DNA from: an uncultured Verrucomicrobiales bacterium
Lineage (GTDB): Bacteria; Verrucomicrobiota; Verrucomicrobiia; Limisphaerales; JACDHS01
Assembly (NCBI GenBank): GCA_937983475.1
Contig: CALJZV010000234.1
Coordinates: 1-6,402 of the forward strand
Length of the DNA: 6,402 bases
Reading direction: 5' to 3'
Position numbers and translations under genes: made by a program. Of the stretch, positions 1 to 6,185 are shown one piece after another. Every line of letters starts with the position of its first letter. The first letter of the stretch is position 1. The notes beneath the pieces were generated by a model. That model was not told the DNA's origin, ran no database searches, and saw only the letters and a list, made by a program, of their open reading frames with translations.

Positions 1-3000
1 ACGGGGTCTTGATGTTTCTCCTCGTCCGCAAACCGATCCTCACGACGCAACTCCTCCTCAACCGCACGGGACAACTGCTCGACTGTTGGACAATCAAAAA
101 ACATTCGCAACGGCAGCTCAACATTGAAGACTTCCCGCACCCGGTCAGCCAACTGGACCACTTGGAGCGAATGGCCTCCCAGTTCAAAAAAATTGTCCGT
201 TTTGCAGATGTTACGGGTGCCGAGAATCTCCTGCCATATTTTAACCAAGGGGACATCCAGATTCACCGGGGCTGGCTGAGATTGAATGCTCAACCGGGGC
301 AGAAGCGTCTGCTCGGGCGACTCCACAGCGCGCCGGTTCACCGTTCCATTGGAGAGCATGGGCAGGCCTTTGACGGTCGTTATGACCGAGGGAACCAAGC
401 AAGCCGGAAGTCGCCGTTGAAGGAATTTTCGCAATTCCGTTTCGCTTGGCGCCGTGTTGTCGGCCGTGACAACAAAGGCTTCAAGACGGCTTCCTGTGTC
501 TGCGGTGTTGCCGCGCACACAGGCAAGGGCTGTGGTGACTTTTGGAAATTCCCGCAGAACAAATTCAATTTCCTCCAACTCAGCGCGGCAACCGTGAATT
601 GCCATTCGCTGATTGACCCTGCCAAGAAATTCCACGTTTCCGTTGGCCAGACGCCTGCCCAGATCCCCGGTGCGGTGCAAACGCCCGCCGGTCTGGCCCC
701 CAACCCGGTCAGCCACGAACTGTTGCTGCGTCAATTCAGGTTGCTTCCAGTAGCCGCGGGCAACCCCTTTGCCGCCAATGCAAATTTCGCCCGCCAACCC
801 GTCGGCGACCGGATGTCCCTGTTCATCGAGCACCTGGATGGTGGTTCCGTGAATCGGTTTTCCAACCGTGACTTTTTCCCCAATTTTCAGAGGTGAAACA
901 GAACCCAAAACCGCTGCTTCCGTCGTGCCAAATTCATTGTAAAGCTGACAATCCGGCTGCATGAGGGCATGGAGTTTTGCCAGCCTCTCGGGACATGCCT
1001 CCCCCCTCACAATGACCGTCCCCAGTGTTTCCAGGCTGGGCGTCTTGCCTTGCTGAAGCACCGCCTGATAAAACGATGGCACACTGACGAGATGAGTCGC
1101 CTGAACCTGCCCGATCAATCGAGCCACAGCCACAGGATTACGGGGTTCCTCGGGCAGAACGAGCGTGCCACCGCTGGCAAGCGTCCAGAAAATGCCGGCC
1201 AGAGAGCCGCCGCAGTCCAGGGAATCGGCCAGAACAAGAAACTGCACGGGTTCAGGATACTCCTTTAACCGCGCGCGAGTTGAATGCAACAGATTGCGAT
1301 GTGTCAGCATTACGCCCTTGGGACTGCCGGTGGAACCGGCCGTCAACATCACACAGGCCAGTTGATCGCCACCACGATGACGGCAGGGCAACGTGGCCGG
1401 GCCGCTCAGGTTCGTCTCTGCCATCGCATTCGGGTCCATGACGATGAATTTGGATGCCCCCAAACGTCCGCGAAACTTTTCCGGCGCCAGAACAAGGGAA
1501 ACTCCAGCCGCTTCGAACTGTGCGCATATGGCATCACCGGGTTGGGCCGGATTCATCGGAAAGTAAGCGCCTCCGGATTTAAGAAAGCCAAAGATGCGGA
1601 CCAAAGCCTCAGCCGTTGGTTCTGCGCACAGGCCCACCAACTGTTCGGGACCGACGCCATGTTGCTGCAGGCGGACCGCCAGCCGGTTGGCGCGCCGATT
1701 TAATTCCTCGTAAGTCAGCTTCTGGTTTCCACAAACAACAGCGGTTTTTTTTTTTTTTTGTCGCGCGTGATGCTCCAGCCAGCCCTGAAGCGTTTCTCCC
1801 CCACTGTCGTCCAGACCCGTGCCACCTGCGCCCACCAGATCCATTCTCCAGAACAACTCTCCCAGAGTATCCCGAGGATTAAACATGGCCTCCTTCAGGA
1901 AATTCTCGAACTGGGACGCGAGGCCTTGGATCGTTTGCGCGTCAAACAGACAGGTTCTGAATTCAAAATAGCATTCAACCGTCACGGCTTTTTCGGCCAC
2001 AAACAACGATAAGTCATTTTGCGTTTGCAACGGGGGCACATGCACGGGCAAGGCCATGGCTGAATTCATTTGAAAGCCTCTTGAACTGTCGAGAAAGGAA
2101 AACCAGGCGTCAAACAGGCGGGCGTCCGGCCCTTTCCTCGGCAATTCCAGCGACTCGGCCAAAGTGACGTAAGGCACATCGCTGTGCGCATGCGCCTTCA
2201 ATGCCGTGTCGCGCACCTGTTCGAGCAACTGCCGGAACGTGTCTGATTCCTGTGCCGGGGCGCGAAGCACAAGCGTGTTGGCGAACGAGCCGATCAGGCG
2301 CTCCACATCAAAACGGTTTCTCCCGGAAACCGCGGTTCCAATCCGCAACTCCTGTCGATTCCACAGGCGTCCCAGCAGCGCGACGTATGCCGAGAGCAGT
2401 GTCATGAAAAGCGTCATGCCCTCGCGACGATTGAACGCGCGGAGGCAGGCAGTCATTTCTTCACTCAATACCAGGCAATGTGTTCCGGCGCCGCGCTCCT
2501 GGACCGGGGCAATCGCATCGTCCTCTGTGGTCGTTGTTTCCCCGAGCAACTGTTCATTCCAGAATTCCAGTTGCGGCCCCAGAAAGTCGGGTGTCAGCAG
2601 CCGATGCTGCTTTCGCGCGTAATCGGAGTACTGTGAGGGAAGCGTGGGAAGCGGCTCAAGCGGCTCGCCTCGAAACAACCGGTAAAAGCGGGACAACTCG
2701 GAGAACAGGATTCCCGACGACCAGCCGTCCATGATCATTTGGTGACAAGCCACAACCAGCAGGTGTTCCTGTTCTCCCAGATCAAACAGTTTCACACGCA
2801 TCAGGGGACCTGTTTCCAGATCGAACGGCCTGGCCGCGTCGTGCGATGCCAGTTCCCGGGCGCGTTCCAGGCGGTCCGCCAATGTGGACCCGCGCACGGA
2901 AAACTCCTCCAACCGCAGAGACTCCGGCTGTTTGATTTTCTGCACAGGCAGGCCATCCTCCATGACGAACACCGTTCTCAAGGCCTCGTGCCTGCGGATG

Positions 3001-3257
3001 ATTTCATTCAGGCCGCGCTCCAGCGCAGAGCGGTCCAAAGGGCCCTTCAAGTGCAGCGCCCGCGCGAGATTGTAAGCCGAACTGCACGGGTGCAGTTGCT
3101 GCGCCAGCCAGACGCGCTGCTGGGGAAAGGACAAAGGAGCCCAGCGGCTCACGCTCACGGGGCCTTTCTGCGGTTCTGAATGAGTGACGGCGGCTGGGCT
3201 TTTTACTTCGCGAGGATGGTTCAAGGGAGCCGCGGAATTGAAATTGGTCAGATTCAT
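1..3257 (-). CDS. Non-ribosomal peptide synthetase, C-A-PCP module, 3' end outside window
   Basis: This is the N-terminal 1085 residues of a modular NRPS, a cytoplasmic enzyme that activates a carboxylic acid substrate and tethers it to a carrier arm. The frame is open from ATG 3257 to the window edge; an in-frame TGA lies at 3272-3270, so this is the first usable ATG. Residues 1-41 form a low-complexity extension. The C domain (about 42-455) shows C1 'PLSFPQQRVW', C2 'RHEALRTVF', C5 'IGSFANTLVLR' and a C3 motif H172-Q-M-I-M-D-G in place of HHxxxDG. The A domain (about 490-980) shows A3 'LTAGSTGSPKG' (K647), A5 'NEFGTTE' (774-780), A6 'GEICIGGKGVARGY', A7 'HRTGDL' (D865), A8 'GRVNQRMAIHG' (from G879) and A10 'NGTVNRRAV' with Thr972 in the usual Lys position. 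The PCP (about 990-1065) carries 'LGGHSL' with phosphopantetheine Ser1030. The last visible residues are a charged linker, so further domains are expected beyond base 1. The product and substrate cannot be named. NRPS identity is certain; activity of the first module is doubtful. Confidence 0.97.
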   Translation of the reverse strand, partial: MNLTNFNSAAPLNHPREVKSPAAVTHSEPQKGPVSVSRWAPLSFPQQRVWLAQQLHPCSSAYNLARALHLKGPLDRSALERGLNEIIRRHEALRTVFVMEDGLPVQKIKQPESLRLEEFSVRGSTLADRLERARELASHDAARPFDLETGPLMRVKLFDLGEQEHLLVVACHQMIMDGWSSGILFSELSRFYRLFRGEPLEPLPTLPSQYSDYARKQHRLLTPDFLGPQLEFWNEQLLGETTTTEDDAIAPVQERGAGTHCLVLSEEMTACLRAFNRREGMTLFMTLLSAYVALLGRLWNRQELRIGTAVSGRNRFDVERLIGSFANTLVLRAPAQESDTFRQLLEQVRDTALKAHAHSDVPYVTLAESLELPRKGPDARLFDAWFSFLDSSRGFQMNSAMALPVHVPPLQTQNDLSLFVAEKAVTVECYFEFRTCLFDAQTIQGLASQFENFLKEAMFNPRDTLGELFWRMDLVGAGGTGLDDSGGETLQGWLEHHARQKKKKTAVVCGNQKLTYEELNRRANRLAVRLQQHGVGPEQLVGLCAEPTAEALVRIFGFLKSGGAYFPMNPAQPGDAICAQFEAAGVSLVLAPEKFRGRLGASKFIVMDPNAMAETNLSGPATLPCRHRGGDQLACVMLTAGSTGSPKGVMLTHRNLLHSTRARLKEYPEPVQFLVLADSLDCGGSLAGIFWTLASGGTLVLPEEPRNPVAVARLIGQVQATHLVSVPSFYQAVLQQGKTPSLETLGTVIVRGEACPERLAKLHALMQPDCQLYNEFGTTEAAVLGSVSPLKIGEKVTVGKPIHGTTIQVLDEQGHPVADGLAGEICIGGKGVARGYWKQPELTQQQFVADRVGGQTGGRLHRTGDLGRRLANGNVEFLGRVNQRMAIHGCRAELEEIEFVLREFPKVTTALACVRGNTADTGSRLEAFVVTADNTAPSETELRKFLQRRLPACLVPSVITTVKGLPMLSNGTVNRRAVESPEQTLLPRLSIQSQPAPVNLDVPLVKIWQEILGTRNICKTDNFFELGGHSLQVVQLADRVREVFNVELPLRMFFDCPTVEQLSRAVEEELRREDRFADEEKHQDP
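63..288 (-). other. NRPS peptidyl carrier protein domain (sub-feature)
   Basis: Sub-feature of the NRPS, with approximate boundaries. The sequence 'IWQEILGTRNICKTDNFFEL' leads into 'GGHSL', and Ser1030 (TCG at 170-168) is the expected attachment point for 4'-phosphopantetheine. It is followed by helix II/III sequence ending 'FFDCPTVEQLSRAVEEEL'. Length and motif are typical, so the carrier looks functional even though the A and C domains beside it have lost usual catalytic residues. Confidence 0.93.
318..1790 (-). other. NRPS adenylation domain with A4 and A10 substitutions (sub-feature)
   Basis: Sub-feature of the NRPS, with approximate boundaries. The family activates an amino or other carboxylic acid as acyl-AMP and loads it on the adjacent PCP. 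The phosphate-binding loop (638-648), the A5 'NEFGTTE' and the A7 Asp865 are intact. Three departures are visible. The A10 Lys is Thr972 (ACG at 344-342). The A4 region reads 'SLDCGGSLAGIFW', which, aligned without gaps to 'FDSSVAGIFW'-type A domains, puts Gly683 at the substrate-amino-contacting Asp. A8 has 'GRVNQ' in place of 'GRxDxQ'. A one- or two-residue gap would instead place Asp681 at that position, so the A4 point is less secure than the A10 point. Confidence 0.88.
1745..1759 (-). repeat. A15 homopolymer in NRPS coding strand
   Basis: There are fifteen consecutive T on the plus strand, that is fifteen A in the coding sense of the NRPS. The tract lies in the C-A interdomain linker and encodes Gln500, Lys501-504 and the first base of Thr505. 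The reading frame is maintained with exactly 15 A: C-domain motifs upstream and the A-domain start 'LTYEELNRRAN' downstream are in the same frame. With one A fewer, translation would stop at a TGA (1717-1715) about nine codons later. With one A more, it would stop some 45 codons downstream. The tract is a plausible site of polymerase slippage, or of a sequencing error. Confidence 0.95.
1986..3134 (-). other. NRPS condensation domain with altered catalytic motif (sub-feature)
   Basis: Sub-feature of the NRPS, with approximate boundaries. All seven conserved C-domain motifs can be placed: C1 near the start, C2 'RHEALRTVF', C3 'CHQMIMDGWS', C4 'YSDYARKQ', C5 'GRNRFDVERLIGSFANT', C6 'HSDVPYVTLAESL' and C7 around 'DARLFDAWFSF'. 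In C3 the first His (172), Asp177 and Gly178 are kept, but the second His, the residue normally linked to catalysis, is Gln173 (CAA at 2741-2739). Because the domain sits at the very N-terminus with no upstream module on this polypeptide, it either accepts a donor in trans (an acyl chain or another NRPS), or is an inactive remnant at an initiation module. Confidence 0.9.
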
Positions 3258-3443
3258 GGCGGATTCATCTCACCACAACAAACCCTGCCTAAATATCGGG
3301 CGGCAGCGGCAAGCCATGCTGGGAATCACACGATTTTCCTTTGAGCGAATCCCTGAAAACCGGCCCCTTCGTTGCCCGTCTTTTGAAGAAATATAAATGT
3401 CCGTCGTCTAATCCATTGAAGGTCGTACATCCGATCAGCACTT
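3258..3443. other. Divergent intergenic region between NRPS and small secreted protein
   Basis: This 186-bp noncoding stretch separates the two divergent starts and should hold both promoters. Facing left, the only ribosome-binding candidate for the NRPS is GGTGAG (complement of 3269-3274), 11 bases before ATG, which is weak and distant. Facing right, a sigma70-like pair can be placed at 3383-3412. No strong operator palindrome or riboswitch-like structure was seen. Confidence 0.6.
3383..3412 (+). promoter_or_regulatory. Possible sigma70-type promoter for the small secreted protein
   Basis: TTGAAG (3383-3388) and TCTAAT (3407-3412) are separated by 18 bases and match the consensus at 4 of 6 and 5 of 6 positions. 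Transcription would begin near 3419, giving a leader of about 25 bases before ATG 3444. An AT-rich TATAAA at 3392-3397 is an alternative -10 element but lacks a well-spaced -35. This is assigned by eye, with low certainty. Confidence 0.35.
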
Positions 3444-3818
3444 ATGAAAAACAATGTTCTGTTAGCCATTGCCCTTCTGGGAATCACCGCGTGCGGCGCA
3501 CGCGCCGACGTCGGCTTCAGCGTGTCGTTTGGAACATATCACTACACGCCGGCGCCGCGTTATTGTCCGCCCACAGTTGTTTACACCGCGCCTCCGGCTG
3601 TGGTGTACACACCTCCGCCCGTGGTGTATCAGCCGGTGTATGCTCCGGTTTACGCTCCGGCCTGCCCGACAACGGTCGTGGTGGAAAAGCATGTTGTGAC
3701 GAAACCTCATTATCGCCACGGTTATGGACATTTCAACCGCCATCATGACGGTTATTACCGGCACGGCCATCACGGCACCACCATTCACCGGGGCGCGTGG
3801 ACCTATTCCAACTTGTGA
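3444..3818 (+). CDS. Small secreted Pro/Tyr/Val-repeat protein with His-rich tail
   Basis: This 124-residue protein matches no family I can name. Residues 1-21 form a signal peptide: Lys at position 2, hydrophobic core 'VLLAIALLGITA', and an 'ARA' signal-peptidase-I-type site before Asp22. An alternative lipobox-like 'ITAC' would make Cys17 a lipidated residue. Residues 44-72 are a degenerate repeat of 'VVYTxPP' and 'VYAP' units. Residues 83-116 are rich in His, Tyr, Arg and Gly, with ten or more His, which could bind metal or give a basic surface. Cys41 and Cys74 are the only mature cysteines besides Cys17. The composition resembles small envelope-associated proteins with tandem Pro/Tyr units. 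It has its own apparent promoter and terminator, and no Shine-Dalgarno is visible. The signal peptide, coherent composition and flanking signals support a real gene, unlike the overlapping frames. Confidence 0.82.
   Translation: MKNNVLLAIALLGITACGARADVGFSVSFGTYHYTPAPRYCPPTVVYTAPPAVVYTPPPVVYQPVYAPVYAPACPTTVVVEKHVVTKPHYRHGYGHFNRHHDGYYRHGHHGTTIHRGAWTYSNL
3576..3659 (+). repeat. Degenerate tandem repeat encoding VVYTxPP / VYAP units
   Basis: Within the secreted protein, two units of about 21-24 bases encoding VVYTAPPA and VVYTPPP are followed by VVYQP and two 12-base units encoding VYAP. Third-position differences between copies show that the repeat is constrained at the protein level and is not a very recent DNA duplication. 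Confidence 0.75.
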
Positions 3819-3842
3819 AAAAAGTGATGAATTTTCTCATGG

Positions 3843-3874
3843 CGCAAGGAATAACTTGTTCCTGCGGCTTTTTT
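3843..3874 (+). terminator. Rho-independent terminator after the secreted protein
   Basis: The left arm CGCAAGGAA (3843-3851) pairs with TTCCTGCG (3859-3866) with one bulged A, around a 7-base loop. GC and six T (3869-3874) follow directly. It lies 25 bases after the stop codon of the 3444-3818 gene, the expected place. It probably also insulates that gene from the convergent glycosyltransferase. Confidence 0.75.
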
Positions 3875-3922
3875 GATGGCTGGAAATGCTCACGGGCGAT
3901 CAGCCCGAACAGAGTGAAGTGA

Positions 3923-5128
3923 TCACTCCGCCCGCCCGCTGCTCACGGCGCGATAACGCTGCTTCAGGTAAGGTGTCTGCGGCTCCCCGCTCACAGGGGG
4001 CGACGCTGAATACTTCTCCCAATTCGCGACCGCAGTGCGGCAAATTTCCTCCGCCGCCTGCGGACGGCCCAACGCCTTGGCCGCTTTGGCCATTTCGGCA
4101 AGTTTAATTGAGCCCAGCAGTTGATTAAGGCGAAACGGAACATCCTCCACGCGGTTGACTTTGGCGGCGGCTCCGTGCTCGAGCAGGAAATCGCTGTTGG
4201 CCGTCTCCTGGCCGGGAATCGGGCTGACGATAAGCATCGGCTTGCCCATCGCCAGCGCCTCCGAGCTGGTCAGGCCGCCGGGCTTGGTAATGATCAGGTC
4301 CGCCACGGACATCAATTCGTGCATGTTGGAAGCGTATCCAAACACGCGGGCGGGATGGCGATGCAGCCTGGAGGCCAGTTTCTCGCGCAATTCCTCATTC
4401 CGCCCAGCAACCACCACAGTGTGAATTGTCTGCTCCACACCATTGAGCTGCTGGAGAATTTCATCAATGGGCCCCATGCCGAACCCGCCCGCCAGCACGA
4501 GCAGAACCGGAAGGTCATCGCGCAATCCAAGGCTGCGCCGAAGCGCAGCCGGATCCAATGGCGCAGAGAATTTTTTGGAAATGGGGATGCCCGTCACCAC
4601 CACCCGGTCCTTTGGAATGCCGCGCGACAGCAGACTGCCCTTGGTTTCCTCGGCGGCCACACAATACAAATCCACCGCCGGCTCCAGCCAGAACGCATGA
4701 GCCTCGAAGTCGGTGATGATGCTCAGGGTCAGCGGCTGTGGACCGCCATCCCTGGCTTTTAAATGACCAACAATTTCAGGCGGCAGGTAATGCGGACAAA
4801 GCACGATATCGGGCTTGAATTGCTTGAGGTATTTGGCGAATCCCCGGTTGGTTCGGTGCGCAAAAGTCCTGCGAAAGCTGGTGGCCTTCTGCACTTCCTT
4901 GTGATTGTCCGTCTTCTTGAAGACCAGCGCGTATAGTTCCGGCACGTGTTCAATCACCTTTAGATAAGTCTCGGTGTACACTTTCCGGTAAAGGCGCGAG
5001 GCAAAATCCAGCACGTCCACCTTTTCCAAAACATCCTCGGGACGCTGCGCCCGCCAGGCCTCTTCCAGCGCGGCCGCTGCCGCGAGATGCCCGCCACCCG
5101 CTGTCACCGTCGCAATCAATACGCGCAT
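3923..5128 (-). CDS. GT28-type glycosyltransferase, MGDG synthase / UgtP-like
   Basis: This 401-residue glycosyltransferase of the GT-B fold belongs to the family that moves a sugar from a nucleotide donor to diacylglycerol (plant MGDG synthase, Bacillus UgtP) or, in the MurG branch, to lipid-linked precursors. Residues 1-14 give 'MRVLIATVTAGGGH', the Gly-rich loop that opens the N-terminal acceptor domain. 'TDFEAHAFW' (about 139-147) matches the family's T-D-[FY]-x-x-H signature. The C-terminal donor domain has 'LVLAGGFGMGP', 'ITKPGGLTSSEALAMGKPM' and 'PIPGQETAN' (from about residue 303), which are diagnostic for the MGDG/UgtP type. There is no signal peptide or membrane helix, consistent with a peripheral inner-membrane enzyme. 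I chose ATG 5128 because family members begin at this motif; a GTG at 5149 would add seven residues, and neither start has a clear ribosome site. Donor and acceptor are not predictable. It is convergent with the secreted protein and divergent from the ThuA-like gene. Confidence 0.93.
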   Translation of the reverse strand: MRVLIATVTAGGGHLAAAAALEEAWRAQRPEDVLEKVDVLDFASRLYRKVYTETYLKVIEHVPELYALVFKKTDNHKEVQKATSFRRTFAHRTNRGFAKYLKQFKPDIVLCPHYLPPEIVGHLKARDGGPQPLTLSIITDFEAHAFWLEPAVDLYCVAAEETKGSLLSRGIPKDRVVVTGIPISKKFSAPLDPAALRRSLGLRDDLPVLLVLAGGFGMGPIDEILQQLNGVEQTIHTVVVAGRNEELREKLASRLHRHPARVFGYASNMHELMSVADLIITKPGGLTSSEALAMGKPMLIVSPIPGQETANSDFLLEHGAAAKVNRVEDVPFRLNQLLGSIKLAEMAKAAKALGRPQAAEEICRTAVANWEKYSASPPVSGEPQTPYLKQRYRAVSSGRAE

Positions 5129-5242
5129 ATGTAATGCTGCATTTAACACGAGGCCGCCCCCCGGAATAGAAAAAACAATTTTCTGGCCTGCGGTGAATAA
5201 AACCCGGAAAGTCCTTGGGCCATTTATTGTAAACCGTTGCTC
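5129..5242. promoter_or_regulatory. Divergent promoter region with A/T-rich inverted repeat
   Basis: The interval between the divergent glycosyltransferase and ThuA-like starts must carry both promoters. It holds a perfect inverted repeat, AGAAAA (5168-5173) and TTTTCT (5179-5184) around AACAA. It is extended by GGCCT at 5185-5189, matched by AGGCC at 5151-5155 across a 12-base gap. This could be an operator or just an AT-rich promoter core. No convincing -35/-10 pair could be fixed. Confidence 0.4.
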
Positions 5243-6142
5243 ATGCAGCCGAACTTTTCAAATTCGACCATGCTTCAAACCATTATCACCCGATGTCTCC
5301 ATTTCGTAGCCTGCTTTGCTTTCGCAACTGCGGTTACATCATCCGCGCAGCCACATGTGGTCTTTGTTGTGGGCGACCATGAATATCGTTCGGAGAAAAC
5401 CATGCCGCTGCTGGCCGAGGCGCTGGAGAAGCAATTCGGCCTGAAGACCACTGTCCTGCAAGCCGCGCGGCCCGACGGACAACCCGATGAGCAGTATGAA
5501 AAGAACATTCCCGGGCTGGAAGCCTTGGAGAAAGCCGATTTGGCAGTGTTTTATCTGCGCTGGCGGCAATTACACCAAGACCAATTGTCGAACATTCAAA
5601 CGTATCCCGACGCCAGCAAGCCCGTTATCGGGTTCCGCACAATCACACACGCTTTTAATTATCCCAAAGGCCACGCGCTGGAGCGCTGGAACGCCTTTGG
5701 CGAATTCGCGCTGGGATCGCCCCCAGGATGGGGCGCGCACGGCCACACCCACTACGGGCACCAATGCAGCACCGATGTTTCCATCATCCCGGAGGCCAGG
5801 GAGCATCCGATTTTGAATGGCGTGGACAAGGAGTTTCACGTCCGCTCCTGGCTTTACCATGTCCTGCCGAAGTATCCGCCGGCAGACGCCACACCGCTGT
5901 TGCTTGGGCGCGCGGTCAACCCCAACAAGCCGGCCATGGACAACCCGGTGGCCTGGTCCAGGAAGACCAAGGCAGGTGGCCGAGTCTTCACCACGACTTT
6001 GGGGCATCCGGAGGATTTCCAGGTGGAAGCGTTTCAGCGGGCGGTCGTCAACGCCGTGTTCTGGGCGTTGGAAAAACCCGTGCCCGCGAAATGGCCCGGC
6101 AAGCTGGCCATTGACGTGCCTTATGAGAAAATAAAGAAGTAA
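5243..6142 (+). CDS. Secreted ThuA-like domain protein
   Basis: This 299-residue protein has the ThuA-like fold (class I glutamine-amidotransferase-like). ThuA was named from rhizobial trehalose catabolism, but most homologues in environmental bacteria are exported and of unknown reaction, often near sugar or heme proteins. Residues 1-36 are a signal peptide: the core is 'LHFVACFAFATAV', with cleavage near 'SSA-QP'. The mature part begins 'PHVVFVVGDHEYRS', the first strand with the conserved GDHEY motif (44-48). 'HGHTHYGHQ' (166-174), 'EHPILNGV' (187-194), 'RVFTTTLGHPEDF' and 'RAVVNAVFWAL' follow in the usual family order. The length is normal for an exported single-domain member. ATG 5243 is used; ATG 5270 would give a more compact signal peptide and TTG 5237 two more residues, and none has a Shine-Dalgarno. 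It lacks an added heme or membrane domain. It converges on the cytochrome gene with only 43 bases between stops. Confidence 0.93.
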   Translation: MQPNFSNSTMLQTIITRCLHFVACFAFATAVTSSAQPHVVFVVGDHEYRSEKTMPLLAEALEKQFGLKTTVLQAARPDGQPDEQYEKNIPGLEALEKADLAVFYLRWRQLHQDQLSNIQTYPDASKPVIGFRTITHAFNYPKGHALERWNAFGEFALGSPPGWGAHGHTHYGHQCSTDVSIIPEAREHPILNGVDKEFHVRSWLYHVLPKYPPADATPLLLGRAVNPNKPAMDNPVAWSRKTKAGGRVFTTTLGHPEDFQVEAFQRAVVNAVFWALEKPVPAKWPGKLAIDVPYEKIKK

Positions 6143-6185
6143 ACGCTGGCTGCGTCCGCACTGCGCCCAGTTCAGCTACTCCCTG

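Noticed and set aside
9..896. Plus-strand open frame of 295 codons
   Set aside because: It lies opposite the NRPS A10-PCP region. Its translation has no recognisable domain, while the minus strand shows A5 to A10 and PCP motifs in order.
1745..1759. Frameshift or pseudogene at the poly-A tract
   Set aside because: Codon-by-codon reading from ATG 3257 through the tract stays in frame with the A domain and on to the window edge, so the gene as written is intact.
3341..3748. Alternative plus-strand frame overlapping the secreted protein
   Set aside because: It has no signal peptide and an irregular Arg/Ser/Cys-rich composition. The frame from 3444 has a signal peptide, regular repeats and a terminator after its stop.
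3893..3908. CGGGC-GATCA-GCCCG hairpin as a terminator of the glycosyltransferase
   Set aside because: The 5-bp stem is perfect, but no T-run follows on the minus strand, so it cannot be called a rho-independent terminator.
4121..4762. Plus-strand open frame of 213 codons
   Set aside because: It is antisense to the glycosyltransferase, whose KPGG and PIPGQE motifs define the real strand; the composition is that of a shadow frame.
5570..6007. Minus-strand open frame of 145 codons
   Set aside because: It is the antisense shadow of the ThuA-like gene, with no motif or signal of its own.
6143..6185. Possible bidirectional terminator between the ThuA-like and cytochrome genes
   Set aside because: Only short, mismatched pairings (CTGG with CCAG, CTGCG direct repeats) were found and there is no T-run.
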